From NCBI RefSeq assembly GCF_003944835.1, contig NZ_RWIV01000001.1, forward strand, positions 4,453,501-4,517,500: 64,000 nucleotides of DNA, given 5' to 3'. Shown in pieces: positions 37,165 to 47,670 of this stretch (the stretch's first letter is position 1; each line of letters starts with the position of its first letter). This DNA is from Bacillus sp. HMF5848 (GTDB lineage Bacteria > Bacillota > Bacilli > Bacillales > HMF5848). The position numbers and the translations under genes were made by a program. The notes beneath the pieces were generated by a model that saw nothing but the letters and a program-made list of their open reading frames with translations, did not search any database and was not told where the DNA came from.

Positions 37165-38664
37165 TTAACGTACATAATCCAGTGGATTTTGTAATCTACC
37201 ATTTTTGTATATTTCGAAGTGAAGGTGGATACCTGTCGAATTTCCTGTTGAGCCCATAATCCCTAGTTTGCGGCCACGTTCAACAGTGTCACCAACACTA
37301 ACATTAATGTTTGATAAATGTGCATATATAGTTTTATAGCCATTTCTATGATTTACAACTACTTTTTTCCCATATCCGCCATCCCAGCCAGCAAATTCAA
37401 CGATACCATTATCAGATGAGCGGATCGTTCTATCGTAAGGCTGTGCGATATCAATACCTTTATGGAATTTACCCCAGCGATAGCCTTGTTTACTTGATAT
37501 GTATCCACCGTATGTTGGCCATAAAAAGTTTCCTGTACCACGCGATGGAATTACTTTCGTACCTTTTAGTACAATTTCATTCACTGGTGCTTGTAATATT
37601 TCTTCTTGAATAACTTCCTCTGCAGCAGGTTGGCCATTTTGTATAGAGATAATCTTATTTACGAGCTTTTCTCCTTCTTTACCATCTTGTTGTACTTTAA
37701 TGTCACCTTTATAAATAGTGTCATCCTGTTTTACTTCACGTTGATATGGAATAGAAACTCGCTCATATACTTCTTTTTTCACAACGACTTCTACATACGG
37801 CTCATATACAGTAACGTTTAAAGGTTGCCCTATTTGTAAAACTGTATCTTCTTGAATATCCGGGTTTAAAGAAAGTATTTGCTTTAAAGTTAAGTTATGC
37901 TCATTCGCTATAAGACCTAAAACGTCGCCTTCTTGTACTTCATACTTCTTTTCTTCTAACGTGCCCTTCTGTAATAAGGCTACAACTTGGTCTACTGTTA
38001 AAATATCAGTTGGCTTTGCTTTAACAGTTTCAATTGCTACATCTTTTGAAAGCTCAACATCAATAATTCTTGACTCACCTTCTTGTAAAGGCGGTAATGC
38101 TTCGGTAGTAGCCGATGATTTTTCAACCTGACTGAGCGTTTGTTCATCAATATATTTTAATTTTAATTGTTTAATAGCTTCTTGTGCTAGAGTTAGGTCC
38201 TCTAAGTATGCTACTGGTTCATTGTTAACAACGATTGCTGCTGTCTCAACTAGTACTTGAATAGAGGATTGAACGTTCTTAATTGTTTGTTCGTTATTGA
38301 AGGAAGGTCTGAATGCAGTTTCCTCGACATATTCTATATCATTTCCAATTGTCCACTCATACTCCTCAGCATATTGTCCTTGCTTAGAGTTTATTTTCTT
38401 TTGAATCGTTGCTTCTACTACTTCTTTGTTATTTACAGTCCCTACGTAATTATCATTAACATAAACGTGATATATAGTTGCCATATCACGAGAAGTTGGA
38501 TTTTCAGCAGAAACCGTATGATATGCTACAGTAAGAGACACAACTGCCGTAGTTGTGACAATAGCCTTACGTAATAGATCTTTATGTAGCTTTACATAGT
38601 CTTCTGGAACGATTGGTTTTATGAAATTAGTAATCTTTTTTTGTATAGTATTAAGTGATTTCAC
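37165..38664 (-). CDS. M23 peptidoglycan endopeptidase with LysM and G5 domains
   Basis: A 499-residue cell-wall protease. An N-terminal hydrophobic segment (about 35-55) precedes a region of unknown fold. A LysM repeat (YEVQEGDVLGLIANEHNLT, about 240-285), a G5-like domain (about 300-375) and a C-terminal LytM/M23 domain follow. The zinc ligands are in HKGIDIA and HLHFEI. It cleaves peptide cross-links and probably acts in elongation. GTG at 38664 has AGGAGG upstream. Its place beside walRK suggests WalR control. Confidence 0.9.
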   Translation of the reverse strand: MKSLNTIQKKITNFIKPIVPEDYVKLHKDLLRKAIVTTTAVVSLTVAYHTVSAENPTSRDMATIYHVYVNDNYVGTVNNKEVVEATIQKKINSKQGQYAEEYEWTIGNDIEYVEETAFRPSFNNEQTIKNVQSSIQVLVETAAIVVNNEPVAYLEDLTLAQEAIKQLKLKYIDEQTLSQVEKSSATTEALPPLQEGESRIIDVELSKDVAIETVKAKPTDILTVDQVVALLQKGTLEEKKYEVQEGDVLGLIANEHNLTLKQILSLNPDIQEDTVLQIGQPLNVTVYEPYVEVVVKKEVYERVSIPYQREVKQDDTIYKGDIKVQQDGKEGEKLVNKIISIQNGQPAAEEVIQEEILQAPVNEIVLKGTKVIPSRGTGNFLWPTYGGYISSKQGYRWGKFHKGIDIAQPYDRTIRSSDNGIVEFAGWDGGYGKKVVVNHRNGYKTIYAHLSNINVSVGDTVERGRKLGIMGSTGNSTGIHLHFEIYKNGRLQNPLDYVR

Positions 38665-39002
38665 TAGATTTCCTCCTACATACACAACGTATATGCAAAC
38701 TAAATTTTCCCCATATCTATGTAAGTAAGGAATTATACCCATTCATAATTTAACAGGCTTATAGAAAAAAGAGAATAGTTTAGCGTTATATGTAACATAA
38801 ATGTATTATTACTGACATATTTTAGCGTATTATGTTACAAAGGAAATGTTATGTAAGATACCACCATATAATACCATAATTTGTATTTAAATAACTAAAG
38901 AAAGTGTTCCAATGAAACAATTAACAATACCTCGAAGGCTTGTTTAGTTGCTAGAACTAGACAGGAAAATACGTTTAAGCACCTATATTTTTGCTGAAAA
39001 CA
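38665..39002. other. Upstream region of the M23 peptidase gene
   Basis: It contains TGTAAC-N5-TGTATT at 38791-38807, one mismatch from a WalR box, but it lies on the strand opposite the gene's direction. No gene is seen. Confidence 0.4.
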
Positions 39003-39042
39003 AAAATTAGAAACTGCCCTTTTGGACGGTTTCTAATTTGTT
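39003..39042 (-). terminator. Terminator of purA
   Basis: AATTAGAAAC pairs with GTTTCTAATT, and the minus strand continues with TTTTTGTTTT. Confidence 0.85.
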
Positions 39043-39052
39043 TTACTTAAGC

Positions 39053-40339
39053 TTAAGCATATACACTTCTTACAACATTTGTTTGCTTTCTGTCTGGACC
39101 AACTGAGAATATTGATAAAGGAATACCTGTCAGTTGACTAACGCGTTCTACATAGTGACGTGCATTTTCAGGCAGGTCCGATAATTGACGAATCCCTGTA
39201 ATATCTTCACTCCAGCCAGGTAGCTCCTCGTATACTGGTTCACACTCGGCCAATATTTTTAGGCTTGCAGGATATTCGTGTATAAGCTGTCCTTTATAGT
39301 TGTAAGCTACACAAATTTTTATTTTTTCAATTCCTGATAAAACATCAATTGAGTTAAGCGCTAAATCAGTAATCCCACTAACACGGCGAGCGTGTCGAAC
39401 AACAACACTATCGAACCAACCAACGCGACGTGGACGACCTGTTGTTGTACCATACTCGCGTCCTACTTCACGAATTTGCACACCAATTTCATCATGAAGC
39501 TCTGTTGGGAATGGACCATCTCCTACGCGACTTGTATATGCCTTACATACACCCACTACGTGTTTGATTTTCGTTGGGCCTACTCCAGAGCCAATTGTAA
39601 CACCACCAGCAACTGGATTTGATGAAGTAACAAAAGGGTATGTACCTTGGTCAATATCAAGCATAACACCTTGTGCCCCTTCAAATAATACACGACGGCC
39701 TTCATCAAGAGCATCATTTAACACAACAGATGTATCACACACATAGTTGGCAAATTGTTGCCCATATTCATAATACTCATCCAAAATACTCTCAACGTCA
39801 AAGCCCTGCACTTCATATACTTTTTCAAACAGACGATTTTTCTCATCTAAATTTCTTTGTAGCTTTTCCTTAAATGTATCATATTCTAACAAATCAGCGA
39901 TACGAATACCTACGCGCGCTGCTTTATCCATATAAGCTGGGCCTATCCCTTTTTTTGTTGTCCCAATCTTGTTATCGCCCTTACGTAGTTCTTCGACTTC
40001 ATCAAGCAGTAAATGATACGGTAAAATGACATGTGCACGATTACTAATTCGTAAGTTATCGGTTGATACACCTTTGCCATGTAAGTATGCTAATTCCTGT
40101 ACTAGTGCCTTTGGATCAACAACCATACCATTCCCGATTACACATTGTTTATCATCATAAAATATACCTGAAGGAATTAAATGAAGCTTGTATGTTTCAC
40201 CATTAAACTTAATTGTGTGACCTGCGTTATTTCCACCTTGGTAGCGCGCAACTACTTCCGCATTTTCAGATAAGAAGTCGGTTATTTTACCTTTCCCTTC
40301 GTCTCCCCACTGTGTACCTACAACTACTACTCCTGCCAT
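39053..40339 (-). CDS. purA: Adenylosuccinate synthetase
   Basis: A 428-residue GTP-dependent enzyme that condenses IMP with aspartate to adenylosuccinate, the first step toward AMP. The N-terminal WGDEGKGK loop, NNAGHTI and the C-terminal [10 protein letters not shown] are all intact. Length is normal. A PurR-type paired box lies upstream, so it is likely repressed when purines are plentiful. It is transcribed alone between two terminators. Confidence 0.97.
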   Translation of the reverse strand: MAGVVVVGTQWGDEGKGKITDFLSENAEVVARYQGGNNAGHTIKFNGETYKLHLIPSGIFYDDKQCVIGNGMVVDPKALVQELAYLHGKGVSTDNLRISNRAHVILPYHLLLDEVEELRKGDNKIGTTKKGIGPAYMDKAARVGIRIADLLEYDTFKEKLQRNLDEKNRLFEKVYEVQGFDVESILDEYYEYGQQFANYVCDTSVVLNDALDEGRRVLFEGAQGVMLDIDQGTYPFVTSSNPVAGGVTIGSGVGPTKIKHVVGVCKAYTSRVGDGPFPTELHDEIGVQIREVGREYGTTTGRPRRVGWFDSVVVRHARRVSGITDLALNSIDVLSGIEKIKICVAYNYKGQLIHEYPASLKILAECEPVYEELPGWSEDITGIRQLSDLPENARHYVERVSQLTGIPLSIFSVGPDRKQTNVVRSVYA

Positions 40340-40381
40340 TTACAGCACCTCCGTGCTAATATTAATAATTCTCCGCTTATC

Positions 40382-40410
40382 AGTGTATCAATCCACTGTA
40401 GTAAAGTCAA
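40382..40410 (-). promoter_or_regulatory. purA promoter
   Basis: On the minus strand TTGACT (plus 40405-40410) and TACACT (plus 40382-40387) are 17 bases apart. The leader is about 35 bases. Confidence 0.55.
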
Positions 40411-40412
40411 TG

Positions 40413-40457
40413 AAACACGAACAATTATATTTATATTATTATGTTTTGTTCGTATTA
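40413..40457. promoter_or_regulatory. Paired PurR boxes upstream of purA
   Basis: AAACACGAACAAT (40413-40425) and, inverted, TAATACGAACAAA (40445-40457) each match the Bacillus PurBox at 10-11 of 13 positions. They lie just upstream of the -35 region. Confidence 0.65.
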
Positions 40458-40473
40458 TCTCAATATGTAGATA

Positions 40474-40511
40474 TAAAAAAAACCGTGTAAACACTTTTTA
40501 CACGGTTTTAG
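40474..40511 (-). terminator. Terminator overlapping helicase stop codon
   Basis: AAAACCGTGTAA pairs with TTACACGGTTTT. The stop codon of the helicase gene lies in one arm, and eight Ts follow on the minus strand. Confidence 0.88.
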
Positions 40512-41860
40512 GCCCCTTCGTCAAGACGCCGTTCTAAATTAACAAACTTATTATATTCTTTCACGAATGCCAGCTCCACAGTACCAACTGGACCGTTACG
40601 TTGCTTAGCAATAATAATTTCTATGATGTTCTTATTCTCTGACTCTTTGTCATAATAGTCATCACGATATAAGAAGGCAACAATATCGGCATCCTGCTCA
40701 ATACTTCCTGATTCACGAATATCACTCATCATCGGACGCTTGTCTTGACGTTGTTCCACACCACGAGATAGCTGTGATAACGCGATTACTGGCACTTGTA
40801 ATTCACGAGCAAGTGATTTTAACTGACGAGATATCTCTGAAACCTCTTGTTGTCGATTCTCCTTCGATGATCGTCCACTTCCTTGAATTAACTGGAGATA
40901 GTCTATTAAGATCATCCCTAAACCCGCTTCTTGTTTAAGACGACGACACTTTGAACGAATCTCGTTCACACGGACACCTGGCGTGTCATCAATATAAATC
41001 CCTGCATTCGATAGATTTCCCATTGCCATCGTTAGCTTACGCCAGTCATCAGGCGTTAAGGCTCCTGTTCGTAAGTTTTGTGCATTAATATTTCCTTCGG
41101 CACAAAGCATACGCATAACAAGCTGTTCGGCACCCATCTCTAAACTAAAAATCGCCACATTTTCACCTGTTTTTGTTGCAACATTTTGTGCAATGTTCAG
41201 TGAAAAAGCTGTTTTACCTACTGATGGACGAGCGGCAACAATGATTAAATCATTTCGCTGAAATCCTGCCGTCATTCGATCTAAATCTCTGAAACCAGTA
41301 GCAATACCTGTCACATCGCCTTTACGGTTTTGTAAAGCTTCTATATTGTCATATGTTTCTACTAAAACATCTTTAATATTTTTAAAGGCCCCACTATTTT
41401 TACGCTGTGATACTTCAAGAATCTTTTTTTCCGCATCACTTAAAAGACCTTGTACATCTTCTTCACGTGTGTATCCATCACTAACAATATTATTAGCTGT
41501 ACGAATTAGTCGACGTAAAATGGACTTTTCTTCAACAATGCTAGAGTAATATTGTATATTCGCAGCTGTTGGAACAGAATCTGCAAGTTCACTTAAATAA
41601 GATACCCCGCCTACTTCTTCAAGTAACTTCAGATCAGCAAGCTCCTGTGTCACAGTAATTAAGTCAACAGGCTCACCTTTTTCTGATAACGTGAGCATTG
41701 CTTCATATATTTTCTGATGTGATGCGCGATAGAAGTCATCTGGTTCTAAAAGCTCCGCAGCCGAAGAAAGAGAGGATGGCTGAAGAAAAATGGCCCCTAG
41801 CACAGCTTGCTCTGCTTCAACACTGTGGGGCGGTATACGATCTGTTAACAATTCATTCAT
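40508..41860 (-). CDS. dnaB: Replicative DNA helicase (DnaB; DnaC in B. subtilis)
   Basis: A 450-residue hexameric helicase that unwinds DNA at the fork. The N-terminal helical primase-binding domain starts PPHSVEAEQAVLGAIF. The RecA-like motor has Walker A ARPSVGKTA, Walker B MILIDYLQLI and QLSRGVEQR. It carries no intein. It is monocistronic; its terminator overlaps the stop codon. Confidence 0.96.
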   Translation of the reverse strand: MNELLTDRIPPHSVEAEQAVLGAIFLQPSSLSSAAELLEPDDFYRASHQKIYEAMLTLSEKGEPVDLITVTQELADLKLLEEVGGVSYLSELADSVPTAANIQYYSSIVEEKSILRRLIRTANNIVSDGYTREEDVQGLLSDAEKKILEVSQRKNSGAFKNIKDVLVETYDNIEALQNRKGDVTGIATGFRDLDRMTAGFQRNDLIIVAARPSVGKTAFSLNIAQNVATKTGENVAIFSLEMGAEQLVMRMLCAEGNINAQNLRTGALTPDDWRKLTMAMGNLSNAGIYIDDTPGVRVNEIRSKCRRLKQEAGLGMILIDYLQLIQGSGRSSKENRQQEVSEISRQLKSLARELQVPVIALSQLSRGVEQRQDKRPMMSDIRESGSIEQDADIVAFLYRDDYYDKESENKNIIEIIIAKQRNGPVGTVELAFVKEYNKFVNLERRLDEGA

Positions 41861-42212
41861 ACTGCTATTTTCCCCCTACTTCGAACTTTAAAAGCAAAAA
41901 TTAAAGGCATAAGCGCCACTTATATGACTAAATTCGGTTACGTCCTGCCATTCATCACTCAACCCCTCGCATCCTGCGGAGGCGGCAATAAAGCACTAAC
42001 ATGCTATTATAAATACTATGTCATCCTAACTACCGGAGAGCCTGCTGATGAAGTCAACGGCTGAACCGAAGTAATCAAGAAAAAATTCCCTCGAATCGTT
42101 AATGCTTGTATTCAAGTAAAAATCTAGTTTTATAACTTTATAATGTCTTGAGTAGCTAATTCCACAACGTTAATTTGTATGTCGGTGGAGCCGAATTAAC
42201 TTTTACATGTTT
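41861..42212. other. Intergenic region with possible decayed repeat
   Basis: No gene is seen. The stretch 41940-42060 has a locally higher GC content (CTCGCATCCTGCGGAGGCGG) and looks like a worn intergenic repeat. Confidence 0.4.
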
Positions 42213-42248
42213 AAAAAAATGTGATGAAAACCTCATCACATTTTTCTT
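42213..42248 (-). terminator. Terminator of gdpP-rplI operon
   Basis: AAAATGTGATG pairs with CATCACATTTT; the minus strand continues with seven Ts. Confidence 0.88.
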
Positions 42249-42294
42249 TACCTATATTATATTGTACTAGACTTATGTATTGTTTCAATGGAAA

Positions 42295-42741
42295 TTACTG
42301 TTCTTTGACATGAACTTTTAAAGTTGCTGACACTTCATGATGAAGCTTAACAGGGACATTTGTATATCCAAGCGAACGAATAGCATCAGCTAACTCGATT
42401 TTACGCTTATCAATCTTTATATTGTGGTTTTTTAGTAGCTCTTCAGCTATTTGCTTACTCGTAATAGATCCGAATAAACGACCACCCTCACCTGATTTTT
42501 GTGAGAACTCAACAGTAAGCTTTTCTAATTGTTCTTTTAGTTTATTTGCCTCAGCTAATTCTTCAGCAGCTTTCTTTTCCTCTTGTCGCTTTTGTGCCTG
42601 TAAAGAGCTGATATTGGCTGATGATGCTTCTACTGCTAGACCATTTTTAAATAAAAAGTTTTGCGCGTATCCATCAGCAACATTTTTCATTTCACCTTTT
42701 TTACCTTTTCCTTTTACATCTTTTAAAAAAATTACCTTCAT
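42295..42741 (-). CDS. rplI: 50S ribosomal protein L9
   Basis: A 148-residue ribosomal protein. The N-terminal domain ([29 protein letters not shown]) binds 23S rRNA. A long connecting helix rich in Glu and Lys leads to the C-terminal domain ending [12 protein letters not shown]. Its start overlaps the gdpP stop by four bases, so it is translationally coupled. Confidence 0.97.
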   Translation of the reverse strand: MKVIFLKDVKGKGKKGEMKNVADGYAQNFLFKNGLAVEASSANISSLQAQKRQEEKKAAEELAEANKLKEQLEKLTVEFSQKSGEGGRLFGSITSKQIAEELLKNHNIKIDKRKIELADAIRSLGYTNVPVKLHHEVSATLKVHVKEQ

Positions 42742-44708
42742 GATGGTTTCCCTCCTTCTAAATATTCATCAATAGCTTCATGCAGTGCATGTTCAGCCTC
42801 TTCTATTGTAGTATCATATAACTGAGTAGCAGCATTCGTCAAATGTCCACCACCACCAAGCATTTCCATGATAATCTGTACGTTTGTTGATCCCAATGAT
42901 CGTGCACTAATGGCAATGACACCATCTTGTCGCTTTGAAATAACGAAAGATGCTGTTACACCATTTAGTGATAATAGCGTATCCGCTGCTTGTGCAATCA
43001 ATACTTGGTTAAACGCTTCATGCTCACCAGATTTTGCAATAGTCATTCCATCTCTATACATTTGTGCGGTTTCAACTAATTTCGCCCGCATAACAAATGT
43101 ATCTAAATCCTCTTTTAAGAGCCTTTGTACTAATACAGTATCTGCACCTTGTGAACGTAAATATGAGGCAGCATCAAACGTTCTAGCTCCTGTTCGTAAA
43201 GTAAAGCTTTTAGTATCCACTATAATACCAGCTAATAAAGCTGTTGATTCAAGCATATCAATCTTTGTATGCTTCGGTTGATATTCAAGGAGCTCTGTGA
43301 CTAACTCACTTGTTGATGAGGCATAAGGCTCCATATATACAAGAATAGGGTCATTAATAAATTCTTCTCCCCGGCGGTGATGGTCAATAACAACCACCCT
43401 CTCCATTTTCAAAAGGCGCTCTTCTATAACAAGAGATGGTTTATGTGTGTCTACTACAACAAGTAATGACTCATCAGTAGCAAGCTCCATCGCTTGCTCA
43501 GGTGTCACAAATCTTGACCATAAATCGGTTTGTTTTTCAACTTCGTCAAGTAGTCGCTTTACACCTGTATCAATATCCGAAGGATCAAGTACGATGTAAC
43601 CATCCTTCCCATTTATCTCGGTTACCTTTAATATCCCAATAGCGGCACCTACAGCGTCCATATCCGGACTTTTATGTCCCATTATAAACACACGATCACT
43701 TTCTGTTACAAGCTCCTTCAATGCATGTGAAATAACGCGGGCACGGACCCTTGTCCGTTTTTCCATTGGGTTACTTTTTCCACCAAAAAACTTAACTTTC
43801 CCATTTTGTTGCTTAATTGCCACTTGATCGCCACCTCGACCTAAAGCCAAATCTAAGCTCGACTGTGCGAGCGCACCAAGCTCAGGTAGACTGGCAGCGC
43901 CTGATCCAATCCCAATACTAAGTGTGAGTGGAATAGTATGCTTCGAAGTGCGTTCGCGAACCTCATCAAGGACGGAGAACTTATTCTTCTCTAGATGCTT
44001 TAAAATATTTTCATTTAAAATAGCAATAAAGCGTTCAGACGATGTTCTCTTGATAAATACACCATTATCTTTTGACCATTTATTTAAAATGGCTGTTACT
44101 TGACTGTTAATGTTGCTTTTTGTCTGGTCATCCATTCCTTGTGTTATTTCATCATAATTGTCTAAAAAGATAACCCCTAAAACCGTTCGTTCATCCTCAT
44201 ATAGCTTTTCAATTTCCGTTTGCTCTGTTACATCAAAGAAATACAATAGGCGTTCTTCTCGTTTTAAAACTACTTTTAATTTACGTTCTTGCAAGTTGAT
44301 GACCTCTGTCTCAACCTCTTGCTTAATGATCGGAATTAATGAATCTGCTAAATCGTATAAAGACTTACCTACCAAGGAATCTTCTTCAAAACAGGAAGTC
44401 ATATATGGATTAGACCATTCAACAATGTAGTCATCATTAAATAACATAATACCAATTGGCATTTCCATTAATGCCTCTTCACCTACCTTCTTAATTCGAT
44501 AGGATAAAGTTGATATGTACGCTTCCATTTCTTGTTTAACTTGTATTTGTGCTTTTATTAAAACAATTACAATGGCCGCAAACATCAAAAAGGTGAGAAT
44601 ACCAATCACCCATTGAAAATACGTCAAAAGCCCAATTAACAATATTATCAATGCTATAAAACCATACATTGAATAGCGAAACATGGGCTTCTCAAAAAAA
44701 GAAGGCAT
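42738..44708 (-). CDS. gdpP: Cyclic-di-AMP phosphodiesterase GdpP
   Basis: A 656-residue membrane enzyme. Two N-terminal helices (about 10-55), a heme-binding-type PAS domain (about 85-150) and a degenerate GGDEF domain precede the catalytic DHH domain. That domain has [16 protein letters not shown] and [10 protein letters not shown], and the DHHA1 domain has [10 protein letters not shown]. It hydrolyses c-di-AMP to pApA, affecting potassium and wall homeostasis. The yybS-type membrane gene that usually precedes it is absent; 500 non-coding bases lie there instead. Confidence 0.95.
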   Translation of the reverse strand: MPSFFEKPMFRYSMYGFIALIILLIGLLTYFQWVIGILTFLMFAAIVIVLIKAQIQVKQEMEAYISTLSYRIKKVGEEALMEMPIGIMLFNDDYIVEWSNPYMTSCFEEDSLVGKSLYDLADSLIPIIKQEVETEVINLQERKLKVVLKREERLLYFFDVTEQTEIEKLYEDERTVLGVIFLDNYDEITQGMDDQTKSNINSQVTAILNKWSKDNGVFIKRTSSERFIAILNENILKHLEKNKFSVLDEVRERTSKHTIPLTLSIGIGSGAASLPELGALAQSSLDLALGRGGDQVAIKQQNGKVKFFGGKSNPMEKRTRVRARVISHALKELVTESDRVFIMGHKSPDMDAVGAAIGILKVTEINGKDGYIVLDPSDIDTGVKRLLDEVEKQTDLWSRFVTPEQAMELATDESLLVVVDTHKPSLVIEERLLKMERVVVIDHHRRGEEFINDPILVYMEPYASSTSELVTELLEYQPKHTKIDMLESTALLAGIIVDTKSFTLRTGARTFDAASYLRSQGADTVLVQRLLKEDLDTFVMRAKLVETAQMYRDGMTIAKSGEHEAFNQVLIAQAADTLLSLNGVTASFVISKRQDGVIAISARSLGSTNVQIIMEMLGGGGHLTNAATQLYDTTIEEAEHALHEAIDEYLEGGKPS

Positions 44709-45062
44709 TTGCGTCAGCTCCTATAAAGTAAAACTTTCTATCAGCTCGCAGCTTATTAAAACAACGACTGGTAGTGAGTTGAACCAATCGAGCAGTTAAG
44801 TTAGTGCCATATGTCTTTAAATAAGAAATACAACTCACATAACTGCAAATAAACGGATAGTGGGCCATTTATACAATATCTATTATACATAAGATTGTAT
44901 TTAGTTACAGTCATTGATTGTTACATGTTCGTCACTAATTACACTTGTATATATAAATGACAATAAAAAGACGAATTACTATTATGCACTCTCTTTATAT
45001 TGTCCCAATTGTATCATCATTGTACACAGATTAACATTTTAAAGAAAAAGTAGCACGTATTC
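44709..45062. other. Intergenic region upstream of gdpP
   Basis: No coding frame is seen in the position where B. subtilis carries yybS. The sequence is AT-rich and must hold the gdpP promoter. Confidence 0.45.
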
Positions 45063-45170
45063 CACGCTAAAAAAAAGCGCAAGCGCCTTGCTAAGCCTCG
45101 ACCAGCTTAAAACGTACCCCGCGTGAAGGGACTCCCTCCGGAGGGGATGCGCTTAAGACCAAACTGCCGG
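45063..45170. repeat. Intergenic repeat with AAGCGCAAGCGCC motif
   Basis: The start AAGCGCAAGCGCCTTGCTAA resembles a dispersed intergenic repeat common in Bacillus genomes (recollection). GGGACTCCCTCCGGAGGGG near 45130 is a local palindrome. GC content exceeds that of the flanks. Confidence 0.5.
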
Positions 45171-45180
45171 TAAAAAACAA

Positions 45181-45213
45181 AAAGCACAACAAGGTCAAAA
45201 ACCATGTTGTGCT
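45181..45213 (-). terminator. Terminator of rpsF-ssb-rpsR operon
   Basis: AGCACAACA pairs with TGTTGTGCT; the minus strand continues TTTTTGTTTTTT. Confidence 0.9.
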
Positions 45214-45222
45214 GCTTGACTA

Positions 45223-45477
<255 letters not shown>

Positions 45478-45507
45478 TTATTAATTTTTTATATTAACGT
45501 TCTTGTT

Positions 45508-46056
45508 TTAGAATGGTAAGTCATCGTCTGAGATGTCAATTGGTTGTCCATCATTTGCAAATGGATCATCATCTAGACGTGTGTGACCACCTTGGTTTTG
45601 GTTGTTATTATTTCTTTGCGGTTGGTTCTGATTAGGTGGATAAGAATATCCTTGGTTTTGATTGCCTCCACCGTATGGATTCCCACCACGCTGTTGCTGT
45701 TGATCATAATTGCCACCGCCGCCACCGCCACCAGTGCCCCGAGGCTCAAGAAATTGTACAGTTTCTGCTACAACTTCTGTTACGTATACACGCTGCCCAT
45801 TTTGATTGTCATAATTACGAGTTTGAATACGGCCATCTACCCCAGCAAGAGATCCTTTTTTAAGGAAATTAGCCACATTCTCTGCTGGCTTACGCCACAC
45901 TACACAATTAATGAAATCTGCTTCTCGTTCACCTTGTTGATTCGTAAAAGCACGATTTACAGCCAACGTAAACGTAGCGACAGCTACTCCACTTGGAGTA
46001 TAACGTAGTTCAGGGTCTTTAGTTAAACGACCGACTAGTACAACGCGATTCAACAT
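45508..46056 (-). CDS. ssb: Single-stranded DNA-binding protein SsbA
   Basis: A 182-residue protein. The OB fold (1 to about 105, [19 protein letters not shown]) binds ssDNA as a tetramer. A Gly/Asn/Gln-rich linker follows, then the acidic partner-binding tip [12 protein letters not shown] 46056 is chosen with TTAGGAG upstream, rather than the in-frame GTG at 46065. It is the middle gene of the rpsF operon. Confidence 0.97.
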   Translation of the reverse strand: MLNRVVLVGRLTKDPELRYTPSGVAVATFTLAVNRAFTNQQGEREADFINCVVWRKPAENVANFLKKGSLAGVDGRIQTRNYDNQNGQRVYVTEVVAETVQFLEPRGTGGGGGGGNYDQQQQRGGNPYGGGNQNQGYSYPPNQNQPQRNNNNQNQGGHTRLDDDPFANDGQPIDISDDDLPF

Positions 46057-46083
46057 CAGAACCACTCCTAACTATAATTAGTC

Positions 46084-46374
46084 CTACTCGCCTTCACGTA
46101 CGACGATATGACGGATAATGTCTTCATTGATTTTTGCTAAACGATCGAACTCTTGTACAGCTTCAGCATTTTCACTGCTAACTTTAAGAAGCATGTAGTA
46201 TCCATCGCGGAAATCATTGATTTCATAAGCAAGACGGCGCTTACCCCACTCTTTAACTTCTGCAAGCTCTGCACCATTGTTAGTTAATACGCCATTGAAG
46301 CGCTCAACTACTGCTTTTTTTGCTTCATCCTCGATATTTGGACGGATGATATACATAATTTCGTATTTTCTCAT
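46084..46374 (-). CDS. rpsF: 30S ribosomal protein S6
   Basis: A 96-residue ribosomal protein with the ferredoxin-like fold typical of S6: [19 protein letters not shown], then [12 protein letters not shown]. It binds S18. The ATG at 46374 has GGAGGTGA upstream. It is the first gene of the operon; the leader contains a motif that may bind the S6:S18 complex for autogenous control. Confidence 0.97.
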   Translation of the reverse strand: MRKYEIMYIIRPNIEDEAKKAVVERFNGVLTNNGAELAEVKEWGKRRLAYEINDFRDGYYMLLKVSSENAEAVQEFDRLAKINEDIIRHIVVREGE

Positions 46375-46383
46375 CACTGTCAC

Positions 46384-46420
46384 CTCCTTTTGGTCTAAAC
46401 GGCCCGTTAGGGCAAGGAGT
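46384..46420 (-). promoter_or_regulatory. Putative S6:S18-binding leader
   Basis: On the minus strand GCCC-taac-GGGC forms a hairpin, and CCG followed by ACC lies next to it just before the ribosome-binding site. CCG/ACC elements mark the S6:S18 leader known in many bacteria (family knowledge). Confidence 0.5.
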
Positions 46421-46456
46421 AATCATATAAATAACATCATTACTCACAATGAAGAA

Positions 46457-46484
46457 TTATAGCATATGGAGAATGGAAAGTAAA
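46457..46484 (-). promoter_or_regulatory. rpsF operon promoter
   Basis: On the minus strand TTTACT (plus 46479-46484) and TATAAT (plus 46457-46462) are 17 bases apart, a near-consensus sigma-A promoter. Confidence 0.7.
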
Positions 46485-46524
46485 GAGCAATAAAATTAGC
46501 GTAAAATTAATCTGGAACATAAAT

Positions 46525-46555
46525 AGTGTCAAGCACCTTACTGGAGCTTGACACT
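46525..46555 (-). terminator. Hairpin terminator of ychF
   Basis: AGTGTCAAGC pairs with GCTTGACACT about 15 bases beyond the ychF stop. The T-tract is weak. Confidence 0.65.
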
Positions 46556-46569
46556 TTAAAGAGACTTTA

Positions 46570-47670
46570 TTATACATTGAAACGGAAATGAATAACATCG
46601 CCGTCTTTTACTTCATATTCTTTTCCTTCTAAACGAACCTTCCCCGCTTCACGAGCAGCCCCCATTGATCTAGCTGCCATTAGGTCATCATATGATACTG
46701 TTTCTGCACGAATAAATCCACGCTCAAAATCAGTATGAATAATACCTGCACATTGCGGCGCTTTCATACCACGGCGGAATGTCCATGCACGTACCTCTTG
46801 TACACCCGCTGTAAAATATGTGGCAAGACCTAACAAACTATATGCAGCGCGAATTAGCTGGTCAAGGCCAGATTCTTCAATGCCTAGCTCACTTAGGAAC
46901 ATTTCTTTCTCTTCGCCTTCTAATTCTGCTATTTCTTCTTCAATTTTCGCACAAACAACGATAACCTCTGCATTTTCGTTTTGAGCGTACTCTTTAACTG
47001 CTTGTACATACTTGTTATTTGAAGGATCTGCTACTTCTTCTTCACTCACATTAGCTACGTACAGTACAGGCTTAATAGTTAGCAAATGTAAATTTTTAGC
47101 TATTTTTCTTTGCTCATCCGTTAACTCAACTGCTCGTGCTGGCTTTTCATTTTCAAAGCCTTCTTTTAACAATTGCAGTACTTCAAATTCAGCAACAGCT
47201 TCTTTATCTTTTGTTTTAGCAAGCTTTTCAACCCGGCTATAGCGCTTATCTACTGATTCCATATCAGCTAAAATAAGCTCAAGGTTAATTGTCTCAATAT
47301 CAGCTATAGGATCAACCTTCCCTGAAACGTGGGTAATATTTTCATCCTCAAAACAACGAACTACCTGGCAGATTGCATCAACTTCACGAATATGGGCTAA
47401 GAATTTGTTTCCTAATCCTTCACCTTTACTTGCTCCCTTTACAATACCTGCAATATCTGTGAACTCAAATGTAGTCGGTACTGTTTTCTTTGGGTTAACA
47501 AGCTCAGTTAACTTTTGTAAACGAATATCAGGTACTTCTACAATTCCAACGTTAGGATCAATTGTACAGAAAGGATAATTTGCTGATTCAGCACCAGCTT
47601 GAGTAATAGCATTAAATAATGTTGATTTTCCAACGTTCGGTAAACCTACAATTCCAGCTGTTAAAGCCAT
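46570..47670 (-). CDS. ychF: Redox-regulated ATPase YchF (EngD)
   Basis: A 366-residue Obg-related P-loop protein. The P-loop GLPNVGKSTLF is near the N-terminus, DIAGIV follows, a coiled-coil insertion runs at about 125-190, and a C-terminal TGS domain ends GDVIHFRFNV. YchF prefers ATP over GTP and binds ribosomes. Length is normal. It corresponds to yyaF in B. subtilis. Confidence 0.96.
   Translation of the reverse strand: MALTAGIVGLPNVGKSTLFNAITQAGAESANYPFCTIDPNVGIVEVPDIRLQKLTELVNPKKTVPTTFEFTDIAGIVKGASKGEGLGNKFLAHIREVDAICQVVRCFEDENITHVSGKVDPIADIETINLELILADMESVDKRYSRVEKLAKTKDKEAVAEFEVLQLLKEGFENEKPARAVELTDEQRKIAKNLHLLTIKPVLYVANVSEEEVADPSNNKYVQAVKEYAQNENAEVIVVCAKIEEEIAELEGEEKEMFLSELGIEESGLDQLIRAAYSLLGLATYFTAGVQEVRAWTFRRGMKAPQCAGIIHTDFERGFIRAETVSYDDLMAARSMGAAREAGKVRLEGKEYEVKDGDVIHFRFNV

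Noticed and set aside
38791-38807. WalR-box-like TGTAAC-N5-TGTATT upstream of the M23 peptidase gene
   Set aside because: One mismatch and the wrong strand for the gene; kept only as a note in the upstream region.
41940-42060. GC-richer segment between the helicase gene and rplI
   Set aside because: It suggests a decayed repeat, but no second copy in the window could be aligned confidently.
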